Below are positions 16,268-24,191 of a stretch of DNA of 64,000 bases, one piece after another. The stretch comes from Sinorhizobium saheli (lineage in GTDB: Bacteria > Pseudomonadota > Alphaproteobacteria > Rhizobiales > Rhizobiaceae). Numbering within the stretch: the first letter of the stretch is position 1; every line of letters starts with the position of its first letter. Made by a program: the position numbers and the translations under genes. Below the pieces are notes generated by a model that saw only the letters and a list, made by a program, of their open reading frames with translations, was not told where the DNA came from and did not search any database. The stretch covers positions 124,001 through 188,000 of the forward strand of contig NZ_LNQB01000073.1 in assembly GCF_001651875.1 (NCBI RefSeq), given 5' to 3'.

Positions 16268-17143
16268 GTGGATCGTGGAGAGTTTCGGGAACACCGTTTT
16301 CGAGCGGCGGACGGCTTGGAACTCTATGCAAGGTCCTATGGGCCGGAAGCACGCGGGTGCGCCAAGCCGATCGTCTGCCTGCCCGGCCTCACACGCAACT
16401 CCCGCGATTTCCACGCCATCGCCTGCTTTCTCGCCTCGCCGGCGGGCGGCAGCCGTTCCGTCATCGCCCTTGACTACCGTGGCCGTGGCAATTCCGCACG
16501 CGATCACGACAAGACCCGCTACACGATCGCGATCGAGGCGTCCGACGTCATCGCCGCTTGCGGGCATCTGCAGATCGACAGGGCGATCTTCATCGGCACC
16601 TCGCGCGGCGGCCTGATCCTCCATCACCTGATCGGCATCGCCCCTGCCCTGATCGACGGCGTCATCCTCAATGATATCGGGCCGGTCGTGGAAATCGAGG
16701 GCCTGCTCAAGATCAGGGACTATCTCCAGGCTGCCAAGGGACCCGAAAGCTGGGCGGCCGCGCCTCGTTATCTGCGAGCCGTCCATGGAGGCGATTTCCC
16801 GGCCCTCAACGAGCAGGACTGGCAGGAAATGGCAAGAGCCATCTACCGCGACGAGGGCGGGGCGCCGGTTGCCGACTTCGACCCTGCGATCGCCGCACCG
16901 CTGCAGGCGCTGAAAGGCAATACCCCGCTTCCCGATCTCTGGCCGCAGTTCGATGCCTTCGCCGGTTTGCCGATGATGGTCATTCGCGGCCAGCACTCCA
17001 GGCTGTTGTCTCAGTCCACGGTGGAAGAGATGGCACGCCGGCATCCGGAACTTGTCGCGTTGACCGCCCGCGGACAGGGCCACGCGCCGCTGTTGCACCT
17101 CGACGGGCCGAGAGAGGCGATCGCCGCTTTTGTCCAGCAATAA
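16268..17143 (+). CDS. Alpha/beta-fold hydrolase
   Basis: A 291-residue hydrolase or esterase-like protein. VCLPGLTRNSRDF near residues 36-48 is the oxyanion-hole strand, LDYRGRGNS near 68-76 precedes the core, GTSRGG near 114-119 is the nucleophile elbow with the catalytic serine, and the final GQGHAPLLH near 268-276 gives the histidine. The GTG start at 16268 follows AGGGAG. Substrate unknown. A 12-bp inverted repeat lies just upstream. Confidence 0.85.
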   Translation: MDRGEFREHRFRAADGLELYARSYGPEARGCAKPIVCLPGLTRNSRDFHAIACFLASPAGGSRSVIALDYRGRGNSARDHDKTRYTIAIEASDVIAACGHLQIDRAIFIGTSRGGLILHHLIGIAPALIDGVILNDIGPVVEIEGLLKIRDYLQAAKGPESWAAAPRYLRAVHGGDFPALNEQDWQEMARAIYRDEGGAPVADFDPAIAAPLQALKGNTPLPDLWPQFDAFAGLPMMVIRGQHSRLLSQSTVEEMARRHPELVALTARGQGHAPLLHLDGPREAIAAFVQQ

Positions 17144-17200
17144 GCCGGCCGCCCGCCGCCCGGCGTTCACGCCGAGGCGCTGCGAACGGCGCCAAAACGA

Positions 17201-17231
17201 AAAAGCCCGGCTTTGTGGAGCCGGGCTTTCC
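17201..17231 (-). terminator. Rho-independent terminator of the porin gene
   Basis: AAAGCCCGGCT - loop - AGCCGGGCTTT. On the minus strand the stem is followed by a T-run (CTTTTTCGTTTT), 25 bp after the porin stop. Confidence 0.85.
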
Positions 17232-17255
17232 CTTACTGACCGAGGTCAGGTCAGA

Positions 17256-18287
17256 TTAGAAGTCACGCTGCAGACGGACGAAGCCGCTGACGAAATCGTC
17301 AGAGTTGTCGGCGTCGTTGTACTGAACCGACACGCGGCTAGCGAGGCCTTCGGTGATCTTGTAGTCAACCGTTGCACCAGCGCGCCATGCATCGTCGTTG
17401 CCGAAGCTGGTGAGCGAGTCCTGCAGGTTACCCCAGTACTGAACGCCGGGGGTGATTGCGAGCTTGTCGGTAGCGTTCCAACGGTAGGAAGCAGCAACCG
17501 TCCACTCGGAGTCATCCCAGTAGGCGTTCGGGTCGGATGCCCAGATGGCAGCAGCCTGAAGGGTGCCCGGGCCGATGTCTGCGGAAACCAGGCCGCGGAT
17601 CGCGCCTTCTTCGAATTCGGTGTCGTAGCCGCCGAGCAGGTCGACGCTTACGCCGCCGAGCGTAGCGGAAACGATGCCGGCAATGCCAACGCCGTTCGGC
17701 TTCGTGGAGGTGCCTTCGAGCTCATCGATAGACACACCAGCCTGGAAGGTGCCGCCATCATAGATGTAGGCAACCGAGTTGAACTCGGTGACGTTGCCGA
17801 GCGTGTCGGTTTCGCCGTTCAGGCCCTTATCCCACCAGCTGTAGAAGAAGCCGGCCTTGAAGCCGCCGAGCTGGATGTAGGCTTCGTCGACGTCGAACAG
17901 GCTGTCGCCAGCGTCAACGGCGTCGGTGTCAGCGTTTGCTTCCATTGCGAAGAAGCCGGTGAGCGTGCCGTACTCGGTGTCGCTCTTGGCGTCGAACGAG
18001 ATGTAAGCGCGGGAGAAGACATCCCAATCAGAGGTGCCAGCGGTGCCCCAGCCGATCTTGTTGTTGACGGCGTCCGGACCAAAGTCACCCTGAACGCGGA
18101 TGAAGCCGCCGATCTTGAGGCAGGTTTCCGTGCCCGGGATGTAGAAGTAGCCCGTGCCGAAAGCGTCGCAGACGCGAACGTATTCCATGGGTTCCGGCTC
18201 AGCGGCGACGATAGCGTCAGCTGCCTGCGCGCCGGAGACTGCTGCGAGAGCAGCAGCGGAGCCGAGAAGAAGGCTCTTGATGTTCAT
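17256..18287 (-). CDS. ropA: Outer-membrane porin, RopA family
   Basis: A 343-residue trimeric porin of the rhizobial RopA/Omp2b family. MNIKSLLLGSAAALAAVSG is the signal peptide, cut before ADAIVAA. YVRVCDAFGTGYFYIPGTET followed by CLKIGG is the conserved first strands with the two cysteines, and GFVRLQRDF ends in phenylalanine as expected of a beta barrel. The ATG at 18287 follows GGAGGTCAG. A promoter candidate is at 18409-18436, a perfect CtrA-type box at 18529-18543, and a strong terminator follows. Confidence 0.92.
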   Translation of the reverse strand: MNIKSLLLGSAAALAAVSGAQAADAIVAAEPEPMEYVRVCDAFGTGYFYIPGTETCLKIGGFIRVQGDFGPDAVNNKIGWGTAGTSDWDVFSRAYISFDAKSDTEYGTLTGFFAMEANADTDAVDAGDSLFDVDEAYIQLGGFKAGFFYSWWDKGLNGETDTLGNVTEFNSVAYIYDGGTFQAGVSIDELEGTSTKPNGVGIAGIVSATLGGVSVDLLGGYDTEFEEGAIRGLVSADIGPGTLQAAAIWASDPNAYWDDSEWTVAASYRWNATDKLAITPGVQYWGNLQDSLTSFGNDDAWRAGATVDYKITEGLASRVSVQYNDADNSDDFVSGFVRLQRDF

Positions 18288-18408
18288 TTCTGACCTCCAG
18301 TCAAAAGTTTCAAACGGGTCTGGGTTTCTTTGCTGAAGGACAGCGTTCCCTGCCCCATCCCCAACGTTCAAGAAGTCGGACGATCAACCGCCCTTGCTTC
18401 CGGAGTTG

Positions 18409-18436
18409 AAAATACAAAACCGATTGGGGTGCGCAA
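18409..18436 (-). promoter_or_regulatory. Promoter candidate for the porin gene
   Basis: On the minus strand TTGCGC - 16 bases - TATTTT, giving a leader of roughly 115 nt before the porin ATG. Porin mRNAs often have long leaders that are targets of small RNAs. Confidence 0.4.
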
Positions 18437-18528
18437 CGGCCAACTTGTCTGATCAACTCCTTTGCGCTGCCCTTCCCTGATCCCTGTTGCTGAAACGACA
18501 CAAAATCGCCCCAGACGGCCCGAGAGGC

Positions 18529-18543
18529 TTAACAAAGCATTAA
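18529..18543. promoter_or_regulatory. CtrA-type box TTAA-N7-TTAA
   Basis: TTAACAAAGCATTAA matches both half-sites of the consensus for the cell-cycle regulator CtrA (TTAA-N7-TTAA) exactly. It lies about 240 bp before the porin start. Chance occurrence is possible but less likely in a GC-rich genome. Confidence 0.45.
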
Positions 18544-18974
18544 GAAAATCCTTTGGCCACGGGGGGTTAGCGCGAGCGCGAGCGCCCCCTTCTGTGTCGA
18601 AAAGAGGCAGAAAATGGCCGAAAACAGGGGCAGAACCGGGCAATGCCGGTTGTTTCGCTGCCGGCTCTGCACCCGCGCTGCCCGACCGGCAAGGCGGCCC
18701 GGCGGGGTGGAGTCGATGCGTTTTGCGCGATTCTCAACAGAATCAACGGAGAAGGAATCGCCGCCCGGCGACAGAGAGGCGCGGCACGGGATAGCCGCGC
18801 GTCGAGGCGTGGGCGCGATTCGCGCGCATCCTGCCGGATAGGATGAACCGTGATTCCTGGAGACGGGCGTTGGCCGGAGACCCCCTGTGAACAGCGTGCA
18901 TGCGTCGGGCCGCAGAGAAGGCGCCGAAAGCGTCTCCTGATTTATCCGCACGCTCCACTTCCGGCCGGCATGCG

Positions 18975-19328
18975 TCAGAGGCCGCTCGCGAATTGCATGC
19001 GGATCAGCCGGCTTAGGAATTCCGGCGCCAGGAGCATGTTGAAGCGCACGCCGAGTTCGGTGCCGCTGCGATGCACTTCGGCGCAGCCGATCTCCTCCTT
19101 CAATCCGTCGATCTCCAGGAAGAAGTGTTTCGGCAGCAGGATTGCGGCATTGAAATCGAGCATGGCGCCGCCGATCGAGATGTGGCGCAGAAGGCAACGA
19201 TACCTCGTCTTCGCCTTCAACAGCTGGCCGATGACGAGAATACGGCAGGGTCGCTCGATGAAATAATGCGGGTAGACCACGGCCTTCTCGCCGGATCTCG
19301 CTTGTGCGCGATGCATGATCATCGACAT
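18975..19328 (-). CDS. PilZ-like domain protein
   Basis: A 117-residue protein resembling the PilZ c-di-GMP receptor fold: an RPCR motif near residues 22-25 and HISIGGAML near 46-54, then a beta-rich segment ending ELGVRFN near 92-98. The canonical motifs are RxxxR and (D/N)xSxxG; here the arginine spacing is short and histidine replaces the acidic residue, so nucleotide binding may be lost. ATG 19328 with GGAG six bases upstream is preferred to longer in-frame starts. Confidence 0.65.
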   Translation of the reverse strand: MSMIMHRAQARSGEKAVVYPHYFIERPCRILVIGQLLKAKTRYRCLLRHISIGGAMLDFNAAILLPKHFFLEIDGLKEEIGCAEVHRSGTELGVRFNMLLAPEFLSRLIRMQFASGL

Positions 19329-19583
19329 GCCAGGCTCCGGAAATAAATGTCCTTCGATCTTCCACCGGAGGCCGCGACGAAGAATCGCGGTCGACATGCA
19401 GAGCCTTCGCGACGCCGCTTGCCTCAGCCTTGCGAAAGGCGCCCGTCCCGGTTCGACCGCCTGCAACGAGCATCCCGCGCAGTTGCCCCGCACGGGACGG
19501 CTTCTTATATGAGAGAGGCAGCTCAGCCGCGTCGTTCGCAACAGATGAAAATGGAGCGATTTCCCGAAATCCGACAAAAAAAT

Positions 19584-19612
19584 CTTGCATTGAGGACGCG
19601 GTGACACTAGTC
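19584..19612 (+). promoter_or_regulatory. Promoter of the tRNA-Ser gene
   Basis: CTTGCA - 17 bases - CTAGTC, close to the rhizobial CTTGAC-N17-CTATAT consensus, 10 bp before the mature tRNA 5' end. Confidence 0.65.
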
Positions 19613-19622
19613 AGGCGCTAAC

Positions 19623-19712
19623 GGAGAGGTGGCCGAGTGGTCGAAGGCGCTCCCCTGCTAAGGGAGTATACCGGAAACGGTATCGAGGGTTCGAATCCCT
19701 TCTTCTCCGCCA
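19623..19712 (+). tRNA. tRNA-Ser (anticodon GCU)
   Basis: The acceptor stem GGAGAGG pairs with CTTCTCC, the D arm begins GGCCGAGTGG, and the anticodon stem CTCCC-ctGCTaa-GGGAG gives GCT for AGC/AGU codons. There is a long class II variable arm (TACCGGAAACGGTA) and a GGTTCGAATCC T arm. The discriminator is G and CCA is encoded. A good promoter lies just upstream. Confidence 0.97.
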
Positions 19713-19910
19713 TTTCCTTTCTGTCCAGCCCGGAGACCTGAGCGGCGAATCGCAGCTCGACGGCTGTCGGCTTTACCGCCTGCGGGGAACAATTCCAGCC
19801 ATCCCACCGACCACTCTTGCGCCCATCTTTCTTTGCGCAGGCCGATTCCGATTCGCCGGCTGATAGGTTAAGTTCCGCGGCGCCCTTGCGAATGGAGTCG
19901 CCTTTTAAAG

Positions 19911-21032
19911 ATGTCCGCATTCTTACGCTTCACGCCGCTCATCCAGTCCCTCCCCGCCACCGTTCCCTTCGTCGGGCCGGAGGCCATCGAGCGCCAGCGC
20001 GGCCGCAGGATCGCCGCGCGCATCGGCGCCAACGAGAGCGGCTTCGGTCCCGCCGGGTCGGTGCTGGTCGCCATCGAAACGGCGGCCAGCGAGACCTGGA
20101 AATATGCCGATCCGGAGAATCACGACCTGAAGCATGCGCTTGCCGCGCATCTCGGCATCTCTGCCGCGAACATTGCCATCGGAGAAGGAATCGACGGCCT
20201 GCTCGGACAGATCGTACGCCTCGTCATCGAGCCGGGCGCACCGGTCGTAACCTCGTTCGGAGGTTATCCGACCTTCAACTATCATGTCGCCGGCCACGGC
20301 GGGCGGCTCGTCGCGACGCCCTATGTCGACGACCGGGAAGATCTCGAGGGATTGCTCGCCGCGGTGAAGCGCGAAAACGCTCCGCTCGTCTATTTCGCCA
20401 ATCCCGACAATCCGATGGGAAGCTGGTGGCCGGCCGAACGCGTGGTCGAATTCGCCGAGGCCTTGCCTGAAACGACCCTCCTCATTCTCGACGAGGCCTA
20501 TTGCGAAACGGCGCCAGCGGGGACGCCGCCGTCGATCGAAAGCCTTATCGACAAGCCCAACGTCATCCGCACGCGCACCTTCTCAAAGGCCTACGGCCTT
20601 GCGGGGTCGCGCGTCGGATACGCGCTGGCGACACCCGGGACCGCTCAGGCCTTCGACAAGATCCGCAATCATTTCGGGATGAACCGCATCGGCGTTGCGG
20701 CGGCGATCGCCGCCCTGGCGGATCAGGACTATCTGAAGGAGGTCCTGGTCCGAATCTCGACGTCGCGCGAGCGCATTGCCGGAATCGCCCGGGCCAACGG
20801 GCTCGTCCCGCTTCCGTCGGCGACGAATTTCGTCGCCGTCGATTGCGGACGGGATGCGGCTTACGCGCGGGCCATCGTCGACCGGTTGATGAGCGACCAC
20901 GGGATTTTCATCCGCATGCCCGGCGTCGCCCCTCTCAATCGCTGCATTCGGATCAGCACGGGTCCTGAAGGCGAAATGGACCTGCTTGCCGCGGCCCTTC
21001 CGGACGTGCTCAAAAGTCTCGCTGCCGCCTGA
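19911..21032 (+). CDS. PLP-dependent aminotransferase, histidinol-phosphate aminotransferase-like
   Basis: A 373-residue fold-type I aminotransferase. NPDNPMGSWW near residues 165-174, ILDEAYCET near 191-199 and TFSKAYGLAGSRVGYAL near 222-238, with the PLP lysine, are diagnostic of the HisC/CobD-like subgroup. A C-terminal arginine in RCIRISTG near 344-351 should bind the carboxylate. It stands alone between tRNA-Ser and a Sel1-like gene, not in a his operon, so aromatic or other amino-acid transamination is equally possible. A GC-rich hairpin overlaps its stop codon. Confidence 0.85.
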   Translation: MSAFLRFTPLIQSLPATVPFVGPEAIERQRGRRIAARIGANESGFGPAGSVLVAIETAASETWKYADPENHDLKHALAAHLGISAANIAIGEGIDGLLGQIVRLVIEPGAPVVTSFGGYPTFNYHVAGHGGRLVATPYVDDREDLEGLLAAVKRENAPLVYFANPDNPMGSWWPAERVVEFAEALPETTLLILDEAYCETAPAGTPPSIESLIDKPNVIRTRTFSKAYGLAGSRVGYALATPGTAQAFDKIRNHFGMNRIGVAAAIAALADQDYLKEVLVRISTSRERIAGIARANGLVPLPSATNFVAVDCGRDAAYARAIVDRLMSDHGIFIRMPGVAPLNRCIRISTGPEGEMDLLAAALPDVLKSLAAA

Positions 21033-21101
21033 GATCGGCGGCAGCCGCCCGCAACTCCCGCTTGGGGCGGGATGCGCGCATCCGCGGCCGACGCGGCGAA
21101 A

Positions 21102-21368
21102 TCAGTGCATGGTCATCCATTCGCGCGCCGCCCGGAGCGCGGCGGCGAGATCGGTCTTGCTCATCGTCGCGGCGAGGTCGGCGCGCAGGTCGGCGGCGCG
21201 GTCCGAACCCCTGATGGCGGCGATGTTCAGCCACTTGTGCGCCGCCACGAGGTCGACCGGCCGTCCGCGGCCCATGGCATAGGCAAGGCCCATCTCGCAA
21301 AGTGCATCGGCCCGATTGTCGCCTGCGACCGCGTCATGCGAAACGATATCGATGTCAAAGCTTGCCAT
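21102..21368 (-). CDS. Sel1-repeat small protein
   Basis: An 88-residue protein. ALCEMGLAYAMGRGRPVDLV near 22-41 and AAHKWLNIAAIRGS near 42-55 form one Sel1-like (TPR-related) repeat, followed by an alanine-rich helix. No signal peptide is visible. It may act as a small protein-protein adaptor; the role is unknown. It converges with the aminotransferase gene. Confidence 0.75.
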   Translation of the reverse strand: MASFDIDIVSHDAVAGDNRADALCEMGLAYAMGRGRPVDLVAAHKWLNIAAIRGSDRAADLRADLAATMSKTDLAAALRAAREWMTMH

Positions 21369-21941
21369 TTGTCCTGTCCCTGTCGTTCTTCATTCGTCCA
21401 GCCGAGCCGGCACGCCCGTTTAGGGCGAGCCTGGCTTCAGCTCGATATTTTTTGATCCCTGTTCAGTCCTGCCTCTTGGCGGGCTTTCCAGAGGCGCACC
21501 GTCTTCTGCGGCATCGCCCCCGGCTGTTCGGCGGGTTGTTTGTCTCCGCTCGTCTTATGGGTTCGAGTATGCCGGACGGCCTTCAACGGGCGCTTAAAAT
21601 GCATGCTTAATTGGACGCAAACAAAGTTCAAACACTTGGTAAACTTGGGTTTTCGTTAAGCATCGAACCGCCTGAGACAGCGAGCATTCGCCTCAAGATT
21701 TACGAAAAATTCAGTTGCGGATATCAACCAAGCGCTAACCACAAGCACAGCCGCCCTTTCCCAGGCGCCGCGAAGCTCCGATCGAGAGCCCCCCCGGTTC
21801 ATGCCGCAGGACCCCGTCTCGGAGATATTTACCTTTACGTACGCGTAATATAACGTGCGGCGCTCGGGCGCAGAGGAGACAGCCCGGGAGTTCAAGCCTG
21901 GGCCGAGATGCAGCCGGCCGTTTCTTTTCGGAGGATATCGA
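21369..21941. other. Intergenic region between the Sel1-like and DUF2147 genes
   Basis: About 570 bp, AT-richer around 21600-21740. Short open frames exist but none has a signal or family motif. It presumably holds divergent promoters for both neighbours; none fits the rhizobial consensus convincingly. Confidence 0.4.
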
Positions 21942-22283
21942 ATGATTCGCACATTGCTCTTCACCACGGCGCTGGCCTTCGCCGCGACGGCCGCGGCGCA
22001 AGCGGCCGAACCGATCGTCGGCAACTGGAAGACGGCGAGCGGGGCGACGGCGGAGATTGCGCCCTGCGGCGGAGCATTCTGCGTCACGCTCAAGACCGGC
22101 AAGCACGCGGGCAAGCGCATCGGCAACCTGGCGGGGAGCGGCGGCAGCTATAGCGGCGAGATCACCGACCCGGAAAGCGACAAGACCTATAGCGGCTCCG
22201 GCTCCGTCGACGGCAATGCGTTGAAGATGAAGGGCTGCGTGCTGAAAATCCTTTGCAAATCGCAGACCTGGACGCGGCTATAG
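21942..22283 (+). CDS. DUF2147 secreted protein
   Basis: A 113-residue protein with a signal peptide (residues 1-22, ending AAAQAAEP) and a DUF2147 domain: IVGNWKTASG near 24-33, a central ITDPESDKTYSGSGSVDGN (about 73-91) and CKSQTWTRL at the end. Four cysteines could form two disulfides in the periplasm. CGGAGG lies eight bases before the ATG. Function unknown. It converges with the glutathione transferase gene across a repeat. Confidence 0.8.
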   Translation: MIRTLLFTTALAFAATAAAQAAEPIVGNWKTASGATAEIAPCGGAFCVTLKTGKHAGKRIGNLAGSGGSYSGEITDPESDKTYSGSGSVDGNALKMKGCVLKILCKSQTWTRL

Positions 22284-22372
22284 GGCAATTTGCAGTCAGG
22301 TGGAATCGCCTGACGTCGCACACAACAGATAAGGCGGTGGCGCGAACGCCTACGAGCGCGTTCCGCTCGTCG
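22284..22372. repeat. Dispersed palindromic repeat, copy 3
   Basis: Opposite orientation to copies 1 and 2, with core GTCAGGTG-N4-CGCCTGAC followed by GTCGCACAC. It fills most of the convergent gap between the DUF2147 and glutathione transferase stops. Confidence 0.75.
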
Positions 22373-22420
22373 ACGACAAGGGCGAGGCGCGACGAACAGG
22401 CCGCGCCCCGCCTATTCGTA

Positions 22421-23122
22421 TCAGCGGGCACGCTGGCCGAACAGGATCTTCTTCGCTTCCTCGTCCTCGGCAAGGGCCTTCTGGCGGGCCCGCTCCTCCT
22501 TGCCCACCTCGATCGCCCTCTTGACCGCGGGCCGCGCAAGGATCGTCTCGAACCAGCGTTTCAGGTTCGGGAATTCGTTCAGGTCCTGTCCCTGATTTTC
22601 GTGCGGGATCACCCAGCCGACCGCGGCCATGTCGGCGATCGAATAGTCGCCGGCGAGGAACGGTCGATCGCCCAGCCGCTTGTTCATCACGCCGTAGAGG
22701 CGGTTCACTTCATTGGTGTAGCGGTCGATGCCGTAGGCGATCCTTTCCGGCGCATATTGGCGGAAGTGGTGGGCCTGCCCGGCCATCGGCCCGAGCCCGC
22801 CCACCTGCCAGAACAGCCACTGATCGACCTCGACGCGGCCGCGCTCGTCGGCGGGATAGAATTTCCCGTATTTGCGGCCGAGATATTGCAGGATCGCTCC
22901 CGACTCGAACACCGAAATCGGTTCGCCGCCGGGGCCGTCCGGGTCGATGATCGCCGGCATGCGGTTGTTCGGAGAAATCTTCAGGAAGTCCGGCGCGAAC
23001 TGGTCTCCCCGGCCGATGTTGACGTATTTCACGACATAGGGAACGCCGAGCTCCTCCAGCATTATGGTGATTTTCCAGCCGTTCGGCGTCGGCCAGTAGT
23101 AAAGCTCGATCGGAGCAGTCAT
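22421..23122 (-). CDS. Glutathione S-transferase family protein (YghU/YfcG-like)
   Basis: A 233-residue protein with an N-terminal thioredoxin-like domain (IELYYWPTPNGWKITIMLEE, about 5-24; NRMPAIIDPDG near 54-64; SVFESGAILQYLG near 72-84) and an all-helical C-terminal domain. TPNGWK replaces the usual Ser/Cys active-site segment and is typical of the Nu-class YghU/YfcG group, which reduces disulfides. ATG 23122 has AGGAG seven bases upstream. Confidence 0.88.
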   Translation of the reverse strand: MTAPIELYYWPTPNGWKITIMLEELGVPYVVKYVNIGRGDQFAPDFLKISPNNRMPAIIDPDGPGGEPISVFESGAILQYLGRKYGKFYPADERGRVEVDQWLFWQVGGLGPMAGQAHHFRQYAPERIAYGIDRYTNEVNRLYGVMNKRLGDRPFLAGDYSIADMAAVGWVIPHENQGQDLNEFPNLKRWFETILARPAVKRAIEVGKEERARQKALAEDEEAKKILFGQRAR

Positions 23123-23300
23123 CAGCATTCTCCTGCTGTTACGGGAATAGTCACTTAGGAACGCCGACGGCCGGCGGCAAGGCCACCACCTTTCCGCGAA
23201 GATGAACGGCAGATGAACGGGCATCTCAGCAACAATTCAGTTTGGTTGTGCGAAAAGACGGTCAATCGATTTGAACGTGCTCCAGCCAACGGACAAAACC

Positions 23301-23474
23301 ATGGATATTCTCGCCCGCCGCCTCACCATCATAAGCCTCTTGATGGTCGTCTTCGCGATGACGCTCGCCGCCGCGGTCGGCGCCGATACGGAGCGCCGCC
23401 GCCAGAACACCTACATCGGCTCGCTGACCGATTGCACCGCGCACACGGCGCAATATTGCCAGGCCAAGCTTTAG
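23301..23474 (+). CDS. Small secreted or membrane protein
   Basis: A 57-residue ORF: a hydrophobic segment at about 8-30 (TIISLLMVVFAMTLAAAVGA), then a polar tail with two cysteines (LTDCTAHTAQYCQAKL). It looks like a signal peptide with a short mature peptide, or a single-pass membrane protein. No family is recognised. The ribosome-binding site is weak and the start could be a few codons earlier. Confidence 0.5.
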   Translation: MDILARRLTIISLLMVVFAMTLAAAVGADTERRRQNTYIGSLTDCTAHTAQYCQAKL

Positions 23475-23486
23475 GTCTCTCGCTTG

Positions 23487-23533
23487 TGCATGTCGTGGCC
23501 GCGACGCGGATTCGCCATTACGGGCGACATGCA
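23487..23533. repeat. CATGTCG...CGACATG inverted repeat, copy 2
   Basis: Arms TGCATGTCG (23487-23495) and CGACATGCA (23525-23533) are a perfect 9-bp inverted repeat with a GC-rich centre, related to the copy at 11438-11487. It lies between two small ORFs, immediately before the second one's ribosome-binding site. Confidence 0.7.
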
Positions 23534-23550
23534 TTGAAGGAATCACGGAA

Positions 23551-23724
23551 ATGGCCGCTCTCCTTTCCTCTGCCATTCTTTCGCTCCGGCTCCTGATCCT
23601 CACGGCCCTGCTGATGGCGCCGATCGGAGCGGTCGCCTACACCAAGGCCAGCGGCCTCGGCATCGGCAAGCACGGTGCCGGCCTCGTACTCTTCGTCACG
23701 CTGCAGCGCCAGGCGATGAGCTGA
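23551..23724 (+). CDS. Possible small membrane protein
   Basis: A 57-residue ORF with a strong hydrophobic stretch (LSLRLLILTALLMAPIGAVA at about 11-30) and a shorter one near the end (GAGLVLFVTLQ). GAAGGAA lies upstream. No family recognised. It is supported by hydrophobicity, the ribosome-binding site and a position between genes, so it is tentative. Confidence 0.4.
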   Translation: MAALLSSAILSLRLLILTALLMAPIGAVAYTKASGLGIGKHGAGLVLFVTLQRQAMS

Positions 23725-23765
23725 TCCGCGTCCTTCTCGTCATCCTCTTGCACACCGAATGAAAT

Positions 23766-23793
23766 TCCGGTCCTTTCGCGTGAAAGGACCGGA
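23766..23793 (+). promoter_or_regulatory. Perfect 12-bp hairpin covering the ynfA ribosome-binding site
   Basis: TCCGGTCCTTTC - GCGT - GAAAGGACCGGA. The 3' arm contains AAGGA, the only Shine-Dalgarno-like sequence before the ATG at 23799. No T-run follows, so a normal terminator is unlikely. It may shut translation until the stem opens; the regulatory role is inferred. Confidence 0.6.
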
Positions 23794-23798
23794 CAATC

Positions 23799-24119
23799 AT
23801 GACGGCACTTGCCTTTTATCTCCTCGCCGCCCTTGCCGAAATCGCCGGATGCTTCGCCTTCTGGGCGTGGCTCAAGCTCGGCAAATCAGCATGGTGGCTC
23901 GCACCGGGCATGGGCTCGCTGGCGCTCTTCGCCTGGCTCCTGACGCTGATCGACACGGCTGCCGCCGGCCGCGCCTATGCCGCCTATGGCGGCGTCTATA
24001 TCGGCGCATCGCTTGCGTGGCTGTGGCTCGTCGAAGAGGTGCGGCCGGATCGTTGGGACATGACGGGTGCGGCGGTGGCGCTCGCCGGCAGCGCGATTAT
24101 CCTCGGTGGGCCCCGTTGA
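23799..24119 (+). CDS. ynfA: YnfA family (UPF0060) membrane protein
   Basis: A 106-residue inner-membrane protein with four predicted helices (about 3-25, 30-50, 60-80 and 88-104). [20 protein letters not shown] near 13-32 and [19 protein letters not shown] near 58-76 match the UPF0060/YnfA family, small relatives of SMR multidrug exporters. Export activity is reported for some homologues; the substrate here is unknown. A stable hairpin precedes it and amn follows 72 bp downstream. Confidence 0.9.
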   Translation: MTALAFYLLAALAEIAGCFAFWAWLKLGKSAWWLAPGMGSLALFAWLLTLIDTAAAGRAYAAYGGVYIGASLAWLWLVEEVRPDRWDMTGAAVALAGSAIILGGPR

Positions 24120-24191
24120 CCTCAAAACCGACGATGTGAAAAGCGCCTATCTTGTCGTTTGCTTGTCAGGAGTCGCAGCCTATAATGCGAC

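Larger units (their letters stand above)
18288..18974. other. Long intergenic region upstream of the porin
   Basis: About 690 bp between the porin start and the end of the PilZ-like gene, both on the minus strand. It carries a promoter candidate and a CtrA-type box. The open frames within it are arginine-rich and lack signals. The segment 18600-18970 shows nothing recognisable. Confidence 0.5.

Noticed and set aside
18529-19590. 353-residue minus-strand open frame across the porin upstream region
   Set aside because: Arg/Ser-rich. It overlaps the better supported PilZ-like gene in another frame.
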